From positions 1-54,096 of the forward strand of contig CAKTSK010000014.1 in NCBI GenBank assembly GCA_934597725.1: DNA of 54,096 nucleotides. Reading direction: 5' to 3'. The notes below the pieces were generated by a model. The model was not told the DNA's origin. It did not search any database and saw nothing but the letters and a program-made list of their open reading frames with translations. Numbering within the stretch: the first letter of the stretch is position 1; each line of letters starts with the position of its first letter. Shown in pieces: positions 27,930 to 34,971 of the stretch. This DNA is from an uncultured Eubacteriales bacterium. Lineage in GTDB: Bacteria; Bacillota; Clostridia; Oscillospirales; Oscillospiraceae. Position numbers and translations under genes: made by a program.

Positions 27930-28229
27930 TGAAACCAGATGCCGGAGCTTGTCTCCGGGGCGCGGGGCCGGACAGACCCGGCCCCGCCTTCCCTTGCCGC
28001 GGGCCTTGCGGCGGCCGAACAGGACCGGAGCAAGGGCCGCAGCAAGGCTATATGATGCGGCGGGCCGCCGGATCGTCGCCGTCGGGGCCGGGTCCGGGGC
28101 GCAGGGAAGGACCGACGGCGGTCCCGGGGCTCCTGGGCGGGGAAGACCCCCGCCGCCGCTTGCCGTATCCTATGCGCCGCCCGCTCTGTTTGTGCGCCGG
28201 CCCCGGGCCGGAGAAAGGAAAGATGCCTT
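27930..28229 (+). ncRNA. Long GC-rich structured leader upstream of rpe, class unknown
   Basis: About 300 transcribed bases separate the promoter from rpe and show strong pairing. There is a stem CCGGAG/CTCCGG (27942-27947 with 27953-27958) and a perfect 10-bp stem GCGGGGCCGG/CCGGCCCCGC (27962-27971 with 27978-27987). A long-range CCTTCCC/GGGAAGG pairing (27986-27994 region with about 28103-28110) and a GGCGGGG/CCCCGCC hairpin near 28136-28153 follow. No known riboswitch core (FMN, T-box, SAM, glycine, lysine, c-di-GMP) and no U-tract terminator was found. A reading frame starts at 27929 but it runs into rpe in another frame and looks non-coding. A regulatory leader or small RNA is inferred, not shown. 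Confidence 0.4.
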
Positions 28230-28877
28230 ATGATCAAGATCGCTCCCTCCATCCTCTCCGCAGACTTTGCCCAGCTGGGGCAGGAGATCCAGCGGGTCCG
28301 GAGCGCCGACTGGCTCCATGTGGACGTGATGGACGGCATGTTCGTCTCCAACATCTCCATCGGCGTGCCGGTGGTCAAGTCCCTGCGGAAGGCCACGGAC
28401 ATGTTTCTGGACGTCCACCTGATGATCGAAAAGCCGGTGCGCTACATCGACGCCTTTGCTCAGGCGGGCGCGGACCTGCTCTCGGTCCATCTGGAGTCGG
28501 ACATGCCCCCCGGCATCCGGGCGGCCCTGGAGGCCATGGACCGGCAGGGCGTGAAAAAGGGGATCGTTCTGCGCCCCATCACCGCCGCCGAGGCGGTGCT
28601 GCCCTACATCAAGGACGTGGACCTGATCCTGGTCATGACCGTCGAGCCCGGCTTTGGCGGGCAGAAGTTCATGGCCGATCAGCTGCCCAAGATCGCGGCC
28701 ATCCGCCGCTACATTGCAGAATATAACCCGGCCTGCCACCTGGAGGTGGACGGCGGGGTGGACCCGGTCACCGCACCCCAGGTGATCCAGGCCGGAGCCG
28801 ACGTGCTGGTGGCCGGCAGCGCCGTCTATGGCGCGCCCGACCCGGCGGCGGCCATCCGGGCGCTGCGGGGCCAGTGA
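28230..28877 (+). CDS. rpe: Ribulose-phosphate 3-epimerase
   Basis: 215 residues, the usual length. It interconverts ribulose-5-phosphate and xylulose-5-phosphate in the pentose phosphate pathway. The TIM-barrel motifs are all present: APSILSADF (5-13), HVDVMDGMFV (about 29-38, metal ligands), DVHLMIEKP (about 61), VEPGFGGQKF (about 137-146, phosphate loop) and EVDGGV (about 170). ATG at 28230 has GAAAGGAAAG nine bases upstream. It is the first coding gene after the structured leader. In many Firmicutes rpe follows rsgA and prkC/stp; here it precedes recR, which is unusual. Confidence 0.97.
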   Translation: MIKIAPSILSADFAQLGQEIQRVRSADWLHVDVMDGMFVSNISIGVPVVKSLRKATDMFLDVHLMIEKPVRYIDAFAQAGADLLSVHLESDMPPGIRAALEAMDRQGVKKGIVLRPITAAEAVLPYIKDVDLILVMTVEPGFGGQKFMADQLPKIAAIRRYIAEYNPACHLEVDGGVDPVTAPQVIQAGADVLVAGSAVYGAPDPAAAIRALRGQ

Positions 28878-28921
28878 GCGCCGCCAGCCCGAACGGGGAA
28901 GACGAAGAAAGAGGAAGCAGT

Positions 28922-29530
28922 ATGCCCATGGAATATTTTCCCCCAGCGTTAGAAAAAATGGTGGAGCAGTTTGCCCGCCTGCCCGGCATCGGCCACAAGA
29001 CCGCCCAGCGGCTGGCCTTCTTCGTGCTCTCCCTGCCGGAGAACGAGGTGGAGACCTTTGCCCAGGCGGTGCTGGAAGCCAAGCGGACCATCGGTCTGTG
29101 CCCCATCTGTCAGAACCTCACCGAAGGAGAGGGACCCTGTCCCATCTGTGCCAGCGAGAAGCGGGACGACGGCGTCATCTGCGTGGTGGCCGACCCCAAG
29201 GACGTCATCGCCCTGGAACGGGGCCGGGAATACCGGGGGAGATACCATGTGCTCCACGGGGTCCTGTCTCCCATGAACGGGGTGGGGCCGGACGACCTGC
29301 ACATCAAATCCCTGCTGGACCGGGTGGCCCAGGGGGAGGTCCGGGAGATCATCATGGCCACCAACCCCGACACCGAGGGCGAGGCCACGGCCATGTATCT
29401 GTCCCGGATGCTCAAGCCCTTTGGGGTGAAGGTCACCCGGCTGGCCTATGGCGTGCCCGTGGGCGGCCATTTAGAATATGCCGACGACGCGACCCTTATG
29501 CGGGCCTTGGAAGGCCGGCGGGAAATGTGA
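28922..29530 (+). CDS. recR: Recombination protein RecR
   Basis: 202 residues, typical for RecR, which forms a ring clamp and with RecO/RecF helps load RecA at gaps. Features: helix-hairpin-helix (FARLPGIGHKTAQRLAFF, about 16-33), zinc finger CPICQNLTEGEGPCPIC (about 60-76), and Toprim domain starting VICVVADPKDVIALE and including ATNPDTEGEATAMYL. The C-terminal YGVPVGGHLEYAD is standard. ATG at 28922 (MPMEYF) follows AGAGGAAG. The usual dnaX-ybaB partners are not upstream; instead it lies 44 bases after rpe. Confidence 0.97.
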   Translation: MPMEYFPPALEKMVEQFARLPGIGHKTAQRLAFFVLSLPENEVETFAQAVLEAKRTIGLCPICQNLTEGEGPCPICASEKRDDGVICVVADPKDVIALERGREYRGRYHVLHGVLSPMNGVGPDDLHIKSLLDRVAQGEVREIIMATNPDTEGEATAMYLSRMLKPFGVKVTRLAYGVPVGGHLEYADDATLMRALEGRREM

Positions 29531-29558
29531 TGGAACAGACCAAGGGAGGCAAGCCCGG

Positions 29559-30275
29559 ATGAAACAGAACACCACGGCATCCAGGACAGGTATCCTGCCC
29601 CCGGGATACCTGGAACACGGCAGGGGAGAACGCCCCTTTTTGCTCCGCTGCGTGGGGAACTGGCTGCGGGGCGCGCGGCCTTATGTCGTCTGCGGCGTGG
29701 CCTTTTCCCCGGAGGAATATGGGGCAGCCCGGACGATCCTCATGGGGCTGGCGGACTGTCTGCGGGAAAACAGCGCGCTGGCGGCGGACTATGACAGCTA
29801 TGCCAAAATGGGGCTGGGAGAGAAGATCCTCTGGGAGACCGCCGAGGCCCATGGATTTTCGGAGGAGCAGACCCGGGTGATTTTGCAGGACTACCGGAAC
29901 AACCTGGTCTGGCTGGCCTGTGACCGGATCTGGCAGTTTCAGGGAGAGGAGCCGGCAGATCCCTGCGGCGCCTGTTATCTGGTGCGGCGGGAGAACGGCT
30001 GCTGGGTCCCCTATCCCACAGTGGCCTGGGACACGGCGCGGATCGAGCGGATCTACGAGGTCTTTTTTGCCTGTGGGCTGGATGTGGCGCAGGAAGTGTT
30101 TGAAGAGCTGGTCCGCCCGGCGCTGGCCACGCTATCCCGAAAGAAAGCCTGGATCGAGCAGCGGCTGGCGGGCTATCAGGCGGGCATTGCGGCCCTGTAT
30201 GACCGGCTGGTGGAGGTTCAGCTTCGGTTTGTGGAACCGTGGGAACCCTGGGAGGAGCCTTGGGAAAAGCTCTGA
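29559..30275 (+). CDS. Unknown 238-aa protein downstream of recR
   Basis: I do not recognise the family. The protein is soluble, mainly helical, with tryptophan- and tyrosine-rich segments and paired cysteines at PCGACYL (about 134-140) and in FFACGLD. It ends in a small tandem repeat of EPWE units (EPWEPWEEPWEKL). ATG at 29559 has AAGGGAGG ten bases upstream. It lies 28 bases after recR and just before a terminator, so it is the last gene of the rpe-recR transcript. Codon use is like its neighbours. A repair role would be guilt by association only. Confidence 0.72.
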   Translation: MKQNTTASRTGILPPGYLEHGRGERPFLLRCVGNWLRGARPYVVCGVAFSPEEYGAARTILMGLADCLRENSALAADYDSYAKMGLGEKILWETAEAHGFSEEQTRVILQDYRNNLVWLACDRIWQFQGEEPADPCGACYLVRRENGCWVPYPTVAWDTARIERIYEVFFACGLDVAQEVFEELVRPALATLSRKKAWIEQRLAGYQAGIAALYDRLVEVQLRFVEPWEPWEEPWEKL

Positions 30276-30283
30276 AACATCAC

Positions 30284-30327
30284 AGCCCCGGCGCTGGATC
30301 TTATTCCAGCGCCGGGGCTGTTCTGCT
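30284..30327. terminator. Bidirectional terminator
   Basis: A 15-bp perfect stem, AGCCCCGGCGCTGGA, lies around a 6-base loop (30284-30319). U-tracts are weak on both sides (GTTCTG on plus, GTGATGTTTC on minus). Confidence 0.75.
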
Positions 30328-30334
30328 GCGCGGC

Positions 30335-30979
30335 TCACCGGATGCCGGTCAGCAGCCGGTGGAGTTCCTGGGGGGTCTCTGCCAGGGCAACGGCGCCGGC
30401 GGCGGCCATGTCCTCCCGGGCGCCATAGCCCCAGGTGACGCCGATGGTGTCGATGCCGTGGGCCCGGGCGCCCACCACGTCATAGGCGGTGTCGCCCACC
30501 ATGGTGACCTGCTCCGGGGTGCCGATCTGGGAGAGGAGGTAGGTGATCACGTCCTCCTTGCTCTCCCGGCCGGTATCCAGGCTGGCCCCGCAGATGCTGT
30601 CAAAGTAGCGGGCCAAGTTGAAATGCTCCAGGATCTCCGTGGCGGTGACCTGGGGCTTGGAGGTGGCCACAAAGAGGGCGAAGCCCTCCTCCTTGAGCTG
30701 CTGCAACAGGGACTCAATGCCAGGGTAGGGGGAATTTTCAAACTTGCCGATGGGGAAGTAGCGCGCGCGGAAGATGCCGATGGCCTCCTCCAGCCGGTCC
30801 GCCGGCACACCGAACCGGGCGAAGGATTCCCGCAGAGGCGGCCCGATAAAGACCCGCAGGGCCTCCCGGTCAGGCACCTGGATGCCAAAGTGGGCCAGGG
30901 CGGGCTCGACGCAGTTGAGGATGCCCGGGCCGGAGTCGGTGAGGGTGCCGTCTAAGTCGAAAAAAATAGCGTGTTTCAT
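30335..30979 (-). CDS. HAD-family phosphatase (phosphoglycolate phosphatase-like)
   Basis: 214 residues. HAD motif I is FFDLDGTLTDS (about 6-16), with nucleophile Asp and acid/base Asp. Motif II is the Ser/Thr in VATSKP. Motif III is a Lys in RESKEDVI. Motif IV is MVGDTAYDVVGA. The helical cap between residues 18 and 80 places it with Gph/PgmB-type subfamily I enzymes. It likely hydrolyses a small sugar phosphate, and the exact substrate is unknown. ATG at 30979 has AAAGGA upstream, although an in-frame ATG 48 bases earlier also exists; that one would start upstream of the usual HAD N-terminus. It is monocistronic from the promoter at 31016-31044. Confidence 0.9.
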   Translation of the reverse strand: MKHAIFFDLDGTLTDSGPGILNCVEPALAHFGIQVPDREALRVFIGPPLRESFARFGVPADRLEEAIGIFRARYFPIGKFENSPYPGIESLLQQLKEEGFALFVATSKPQVTATEILEHFNLARYFDSICGASLDTGRESKEDVITYLLSQIGTPEQVTMVGDTAYDVVGARAHGIDTIGVTWGYGAREDMAAAGAVALAETPQELHRLLTGIR

Positions 30980-31015
30980 GGGAGGGGTGTCCTTTCTGTC
31001 GAAGGGTGTCTGGGT

Positions 31016-31044
31016 ATTATACGCCACCCGGCGGGGCGTTGCAA
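31016..31044 (-). promoter_or_regulatory. Sigma-A promoter for the HAD phosphatase
   Basis: TTGCAA (31039-31044), a 17-bp spacer and a perfect TATAAT (31016-31021) on the minus strand. Confidence 0.88.
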
Positions 31045-31083
31045 TGCGTCCCGTTTCCGTAAATCAAGTTGCTGCGCGGTATT

Positions 31084-31446
31084 TTATTCAAAGAGTTGGG
31101 ACCCAGCTCTTTTTTTGTTCGCAAAGGCACGGAGCAATATTGCAGCGCTGCTGAGCAGGAGATAGCATCCGCCATACCATAAAAATGCCGGCTCGCCCAT
31201 GTCCCAAAATGTCCATACCCCTGCCAAGAAAATGAGCGTTGTGACGAGTGGAAGCCACCATAACGTTTTCACATGCTTGCCTGCCGCGATGCCAACGAAT
31301 ATAGAATACATAGGATTCACAGCAAAAAGCAAAAGAACAGAGAGGATCATTCCAGCGTCATTTGCTGCGAATGTGGCAGCAAGCCACGGTAAAATAAACA
31401 GCAGGAAAACGGAGACGGTCAGACAATAAACAATCTTTTTCATCAT
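31084..31446 (-). CDS. Small multi-pass membrane protein, AT-rich gene
   Basis: 120 residues with four likely membrane helices (IVYCLTVSVFLLFILPWLA; MILSVLLLFAVNPMYSIFV; TLWWLPLVTTLIFLAGVWTF; GGCYLLLSSAAILL). No family was recognised. ATG at 31446 is chosen for the GAGGAG four to five bases upstream; an ATG at 31458 would overlap the upstream gene by ATGA and is also possible. Base composition is clearly more AT-rich than the surrounding genes, as is the hydrolase upstream, so the pair looks horizontally acquired. The 3' end overlaps a plus-strand terminator-like hairpin. Confidence 0.75.
   Translation of the reverse strand: MMKKIVYCLTVSVFLLFILPWLAATFAANDAGMILSVLLLFAVNPMYSIFVGIAAGKHVKTLWWLPLVTTLIFLAGVWTFWDMGEPAFLWYGGCYLLLSSAAILLRAFANKKRAGSQLFE
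31092..31116 (+). terminator. Terminator-like hairpin on the plus strand inside a minus-strand gene end
   Basis: An 8-bp stem, AGAGTTGG/CCAGCTCT with loop GAC, is followed by seven T's. No plus-strand gene lies upstream within 800 bases, so it may be a relic at the edge of the AT-rich insert. Confidence 0.4.
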
Positions 31447-31454
31447 AGAACTCC

Positions 31455-32189
31455 TCATCTTGAAAGATCGTGTTGTATCCTCTGTATCATGTTATTAAAA
31501 TCCTGATTCATCAAACATTGATCTTCTGGGGAATAATAAAAATGACCTGAACTTTTCAACGTTTTGATCTGGATGTAAGCGTTATCTTTGCATAGTTTGC
31601 CACAGTGAGGAGAAACCATTTCATCGTTCGTGGATAAGTATAGGTGTGATGGTGTCGATAGTTTGCCGATGATCTTCCTTGTCCTTCTTATTTCACGAAA
31701 TAATTCGAGGTATCTTGGAATCCAACCAAGGTATCTAAAAATATGGAGATCCCGTTCTATGCTGTATGCTTTTTGCGCTGCGAGGGCTTGCTTGTCATTG
31801 GGTTTGATGTTCCCTGTAAAGATTCGCCATGATGTTCTGAATAAACGGAAGGTAGCGCGCACCTTTAACGGGACATTTAGAAGAAATAGTTCCGCTACCG
31901 GCCGTTCAACGGCTTCTTGTATGGCAAACAGTGTGCCCATAGAATGTGCAGCGATGATTACCTTGTTGTTGGTTTCGGATAGTTTTTCCAGTGCATGGCT
32001 TACCTGTTGTTTCCATTCATGCATGGACGCTTGAGAAAAATCTTTTACACTGCCGCCGTGGCCTTTTAATGATAGGTTGCATATTGACCAATCGGGAGGA
32101 ATGAGTGGTAAAAAAGGTTCAAAATGTCTGGTAGTCCCAAGAATGCCATGGATCAATAGAATTGCTGCTTTCTCTTGACGACGCATCAT
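31455..32189 (-). CDS. Alpha/beta-fold hydrolase, AT-rich gene
   Basis: 244 residues. Oxyanion-hole strand ILLIHGILGTTRHF is at about residues 10-23, nucleophile elbow AAHSMGTLF (Ser about 84), a candidate acid Asp in LSTNDEM and catalytic His in KSSGHFYYS near the C-terminus. It resembles short bacterial carboxylesterases or monoacylglycerol-lipase-like enzymes; the substrate is unknown. ATG at 32189 follows GAGGTAAC. Codon use and composition differ from the GC-rich neighbours, which points to transfer. Its end overlaps the possible first start of the next gene by ATGA, so the two are translationally coupled. Confidence 0.88.
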   Translation of the reverse strand: MMRRQEKAAILLIHGILGTTRHFEPFLPLIPPDWSICNLSLKGHGGSVKDFSQASMHEWKQQVSHALEKLSETNNKVIIAAHSMGTLFAIQEAVERPVAELFLLNVPLKVRATFRLFRTSWRIFTGNIKPNDKQALAAQKAYSIERDLHIFRYLGWIPRYLELFREIRRTRKIIGKLSTPSHLYLSTNDEMVSPHCGKLCKDNAYIQIKTLKSSGHFYYSPEDQCLMNQDFNNMIQRIQHDLSR

Positions 32190-32329
32190 AAAGTTACCTC
32201 TTTCACGAACGTCTATGTTTATTATGATTGCCTTGTCAGAAAAATTGAAACGCTCTTGTTATTCATTTTACAAAACGTTGGTGCTTCTTTCAAGATATAA
32301 AAGGAAAGAGGACCTGCAAGGGGGCCAGG

Positions 32330-32358
32330 TTGACAGCGGCGGCGGAAGGTGGTATCCT
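32330..32358 (+). promoter_or_regulatory. Promoter of the FMN riboswitch-MATE transcript
   Basis: Perfect TTGACA (32330-32335), a 17-bp spacer and TATCCT (32353-32358). The predicted start falls about 10 bases before the aptamer. The upstream 130 bases (32190-32320) are AT-rich and presumably hold the promoter of the divergent hydrolase, but no convincing -35/-10 pair was found. Confidence 0.72.
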
Positions 32359-32373
32359 GAACCAAAGAAAGCG

Positions 32374-32481
32374 CTTTCTTCGGAAATGAGAGGTTCTCTA
32401 CTGGCGGTGACAGCCCGCGAGCGATCTGCTAATTCGGTGCAACTCCGAAGCCAACAGTCGGTCTGGATGGGAGAAGAAAGA
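32374..32481 (+). promoter_or_regulatory. FMN riboswitch (RFN element)
   Basis: The conserved core GGCGGTGACAGCCCGCGAGC is followed by TTCGGTGCAACTCCGAAGCC and AGTCGGTCTGGATGGGAGAA, the standard RFN blocks. The closing P1 helix is CTTTCTTC (32374-32381) with GAAGAAAG (32473-32480). The P2 arm (GAGAGGTTCTC) is shorter and more diverged than the consensus. FMN binding is expected to turn off the downstream gene through the terminator at 32542-32583. Confidence 0.93.
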
Positions 32482-32541
32482 GGTTTGGGCGGCTTGCCTG
32501 TGCCTCCGGTCTCCCTGCGTGGTCCCCATAGCCCAGGATGG

Positions 32542-32583
32542 TACTCGGCAAGCCCGCAAACGGGCGCGGCCGGGTCTTTTTTT
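32542..32583 (+). terminator. Riboswitch-controlled terminator
   Basis: A two-part stem, TACTCGGC...GCCGGGTC enclosing GCCCG/CGGGC with loop CAAA, is followed by seven T's. The upstream GGCGGCTTGCC (32490-32500 region) can pair with GGCAAGCCCGC at the 5' side of this stem, a plausible antiterminator. Confidence 0.82.
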
Positions 32584-32645
32584 GCCTTTGTTTGGACGAA
32601 AGTTTGCCCCGGCGGTCCGGCAAGAGCAGAAAGGAGCCTTTTCTC

Positions 32646-34028
32646 ATGGAACAAACGCAACAGAAACAAAATCCGCTGGAAACGGAACCCATTGGCCGCT
32701 TGATCCGCCGCTACTCCATCCCCACCGCCCTGACGCTGATGGTCAACTACCTCTATAACATCGTAGATCAGATCTTCGTGGGGCAGGGCGTGGGGATCAC
32801 GGGCATGGCCGCCACCAATGTGGCCTTTCCCCTGACCATCGTGACCATTGCCCTGGCCCTGCTCATCGGGGACGGCTGCGCGGCCAACATGAGCCTCTGT
32901 CTGGGCCGGCGGCAGCAGGAGGAGGCAGACCGGACCATCAGCCACGCGGTGACCCTGCTTCTGGCGGCCGGGGTCTTTCTGGCCGTGGCGGGTAGCCTGT
33001 TTGCACCGCAGATCGTCCGCCTCTTCGGCGCGACGGACACGGCCTTTGCCGACAGCCTGGCCTATACCCGCATCATCGTCTGGGGCCTGCCCTTCCTGCT
33101 GTTCAGCTCGGCGTTCGCCGCCATCATCCGGGCCGACGGCAACCCCCAGTATACCCTCAAGTGCATGATCCTGGGCGCGGTGATCAACCTGATCCTGGAC
33201 CCGGTCTTCATCTTCGGCCTGCACATGGGTGTGGTGGGGGCCGCCATTGCCACGGTCCTGGGCCAGGCGGTGGGCGGCATCCTGTGCCTGTGCTACCTGC
33301 CCCGGCTGACCTCCGTTCGGGTCCACCGGGCCTGGATGCGGCTCACGCCGGCCATGACCGGGCGGATCTTGCAGCTGGGCATCCCCAGCTTCCTGACCCA
33401 GATCATGACGGCGGCAGTGCAGGTGACCATGAACAACCTCATGACCCGCACCGGCGCCCAGACCGTTTACGGCGGGGACGTCGCCCTGTCGGTCTACGGC
33501 ATGATGATGAAGGTCTACCAGATCGCCCACGCCATGTTCGTGGGAGTCTCCTCGGCTACCCAGCCCATCAACGGGTACAACTTCGGGGCCAAGCACTATG
33601 CACGGGTGAAGCAGACCTACCGCACGGCGGCGGGGATCGCCCTGCTGGTGTCCGTGGCCTGGTTTGCGGTCTATCAGCTCTTCCCCCGGGCCATCGGGAT
33701 GCTGTTTGTGGCCAACGACCCCGTCTATCTGGATGCCTGCCAGGAGATCTTCCGGTGGTATATGATGGGCTTCTTCGTCTACGGGGTCCACATGGCCACC
33801 TCCGCCTTTTTCCAGGGGATCGGCAAGCCGGTGCAGTCCCTGGCCATTCCGCTGGTCCGGCAGGCAGTGGTGCTGATCCCTGCGGCGCTGCTGCTGTCCC
33901 GGGCGATGGGGTTCCACGGGGCGCTGCTGGCAGCGCCTGTGGCGGACGTGGTCTCCGTTGTCCTCTCGCTGGTGCTGGCCACGCGGACCTTCCGCACCTG
34001 GAAGGTCCAGGGCTGGCTGCACGACTGA
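32646..34028 (+). CDS. MATE-family transporter under FMN control
   Basis: 460 residues with about twelve membrane helices. It shows the MATE pattern: PIGRLIRRYSIPTALTLMVNYLYNIVDQIFVG at the N-terminus (cited by its ends, residues about 15-46), a second-half repeat starting ILQLGIPSFLTQIM, and QPINGYNFGAKHY. MATE proteins are sodium- or proton-coupled antiporters for organic cations. The FMN riboswitch immediately upstream suggests that this one moves riboflavin, a flavin analogue or a related compound; that is inferred from regulation. ATG at 32646 has AAAGGAG ten bases upstream. The gene is alone between the riboswitch and a terminator. Confidence 0.92.
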   Translation: MEQTQQKQNPLETEPIGRLIRRYSIPTALTLMVNYLYNIVDQIFVGQGVGITGMAATNVAFPLTIVTIALALLIGDGCAANMSLCLGRRQQEEADRTISHAVTLLLAAGVFLAVAGSLFAPQIVRLFGATDTAFADSLAYTRIIVWGLPFLLFSSAFAAIIRADGNPQYTLKCMILGAVINLILDPVFIFGLHMGVVGAAIATVLGQAVGGILCLCYLPRLTSVRVHRAWMRLTPAMTGRILQLGIPSFLTQIMTAAVQVTMNNLMTRTGAQTVYGGDVALSVYGMMMKVYQIAHAMFVGVSSATQPINGYNFGAKHYARVKQTYRTAAGIALLVSVAWFAVYQLFPRAIGMLFVANDPVYLDACQEIFRWYMMGFFVYGVHMATSAFFQGIGKPVQSLAIPLVRQAVVLIPAALLLSRAMGFHGALLAAPVADVVSVVLSLVLATRTFRTWKVQGWLHD

Positions 34029-34050
34029 GGGCCTCAAAACAGAACAGAAC

Positions 34051-34103
34051 AACGCGACCGGCTCTGCCGTCTCTTGTGAGGCGGCGGAGCCGGTCGCGGC
34101 GTT
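34051..34103. terminator. Bidirectional terminator
   Basis: A long GC-rich inverted repeat, AACGCGACCGGCTC / GAGCCGGTCGCGGCGTT, with GTTCTGTTTTG following on the minus strand. It serves the MATE gene and the convergent rlmA transcript. Confidence 0.75.
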
Positions 34104-34105
34104 GT

Positions 34106-34933
34106 TCAGCGGGGTTTGCGGAAAACGTGGATGCGGAAGGAGATGGCGGTCTCCAGATGGTCCAGAGCGGCCAGCCGGTCGGCCCCCTCCTTGGGGGTCT
34201 TCCAGAAATACGGGGTCATCTGGAACAGGTCCCAGATGGTCTGGGGATCGGAGAGGCGGATCACATCGTCCACGTCTGTGACCTGCAAGTATTCCAGGCC
34301 GGGATAGGGGATGCGTTTTTCCTGGTTGGGGTAGGGCTTTTGATACAGCACCTGCTTCAGCTGCCAGAGGTGCTGCGCGCCGGGGACCACATAGCAGTAG
34401 ATCCCGCCGGGTCTCAGCACCCGGAGAAATTCTTCCAGCGCCAGCGGGGAGAAGCAGTTGACCAAGAGGTCGGCAGTCTCGTCCGCCACCGGCAGGTCAT
34501 AGACCGAGGCCACGGCGAACTCGATCTCCGGGGCCCGCTTGGCGGCCCGGCGCAGGGCGTGCTTGGACAGGTCCACCCCCGCCATTCGGGGGCGCTTGCC
34601 CGCCTGGACCAGGCGCTGGAACAGGGCGGCGCTGTAGTAGCCCTCCCCGCAGCCGGCGTCCAGGATCTGGGGCGCGTCCGGGGTGTGGGTCAGGGCCAGA
34701 GAGGCCAGGGCCTGGGACAGGGGCGCATAGTAGCCCCCGGACAGGAACCGGTTCCGGGCAGCGGCCATGCCCTTGTCGTCGCCGGGGTCTTTGGCGTGCT
34801 TCTTGTTGGCGGGCAGCAGGTGGACGTATCCCGCCGCCGCGCGGTCAAAGCTGTGCCCTTGGGGACAGAGGTAGCGGTCCTCCTGCCGGTCCAACGGTTG
34901 GGCGCAGAGGGGACAGCGAAAGAGACTTTCCAT
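34106..34933 (-). CDS. rlmA: 23S rRNA (guanine-N1)-methyltransferase, RlmA family
   Basis: 275 residues, typical for RlmA. The N-terminal zinc-binding motif FRCPLCAQPL...YLCPQGHSFD (about residues 5-30) is followed by a SAM-binding domain with LDAGCGEGYYSAAL (about 91-104) and VNCFSPLALEEFLRVLRPGG. RlmA methylates G745 or G748 in helix 35 of 23S rRNA; the subfamily (RlmAI or RlmAII, the latter affecting macrolide binding) cannot be told here. ATG at 34933 has AAAGGAAG upstream; an in-frame ATG at 34957 would place that site inside the gene. It is the last gene of a lipoprotein-adh-rlmA run. Confidence 0.9.
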   Translation of the reverse strand: MESLFRCPLCAQPLDRQEDRYLCPQGHSFDRAAAGYVHLLPANKKHAKDPGDDKGMAAARNRFLSGGYYAPLSQALASLALTHTPDAPQILDAGCGEGYYSAALFQRLVQAGKRPRMAGVDLSKHALRRAAKRAPEIEFAVASVYDLPVADETADLLVNCFSPLALEEFLRVLRPGGIYCYVVPGAQHLWQLKQVLYQKPYPNQEKRIPYPGLEYLQVTDVDDVIRLSDPQTIWDLFQMTPYFWKTPKEGADRLAALDHLETAISFRIHVFRKPR

Positions 34934-34971
34934 GGGAAGGACTTCCTTTCTGAACATCGAACCACAGCAGC

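Noticed and set aside
27929..28726. Plus-strand frame beginning in the rpe leader and running through rpe
   Set aside because: It reads rpe in the wrong frame and its translation is low-complexity Gly/Pro/Arg-rich. The leader part is better explained as structured RNA.
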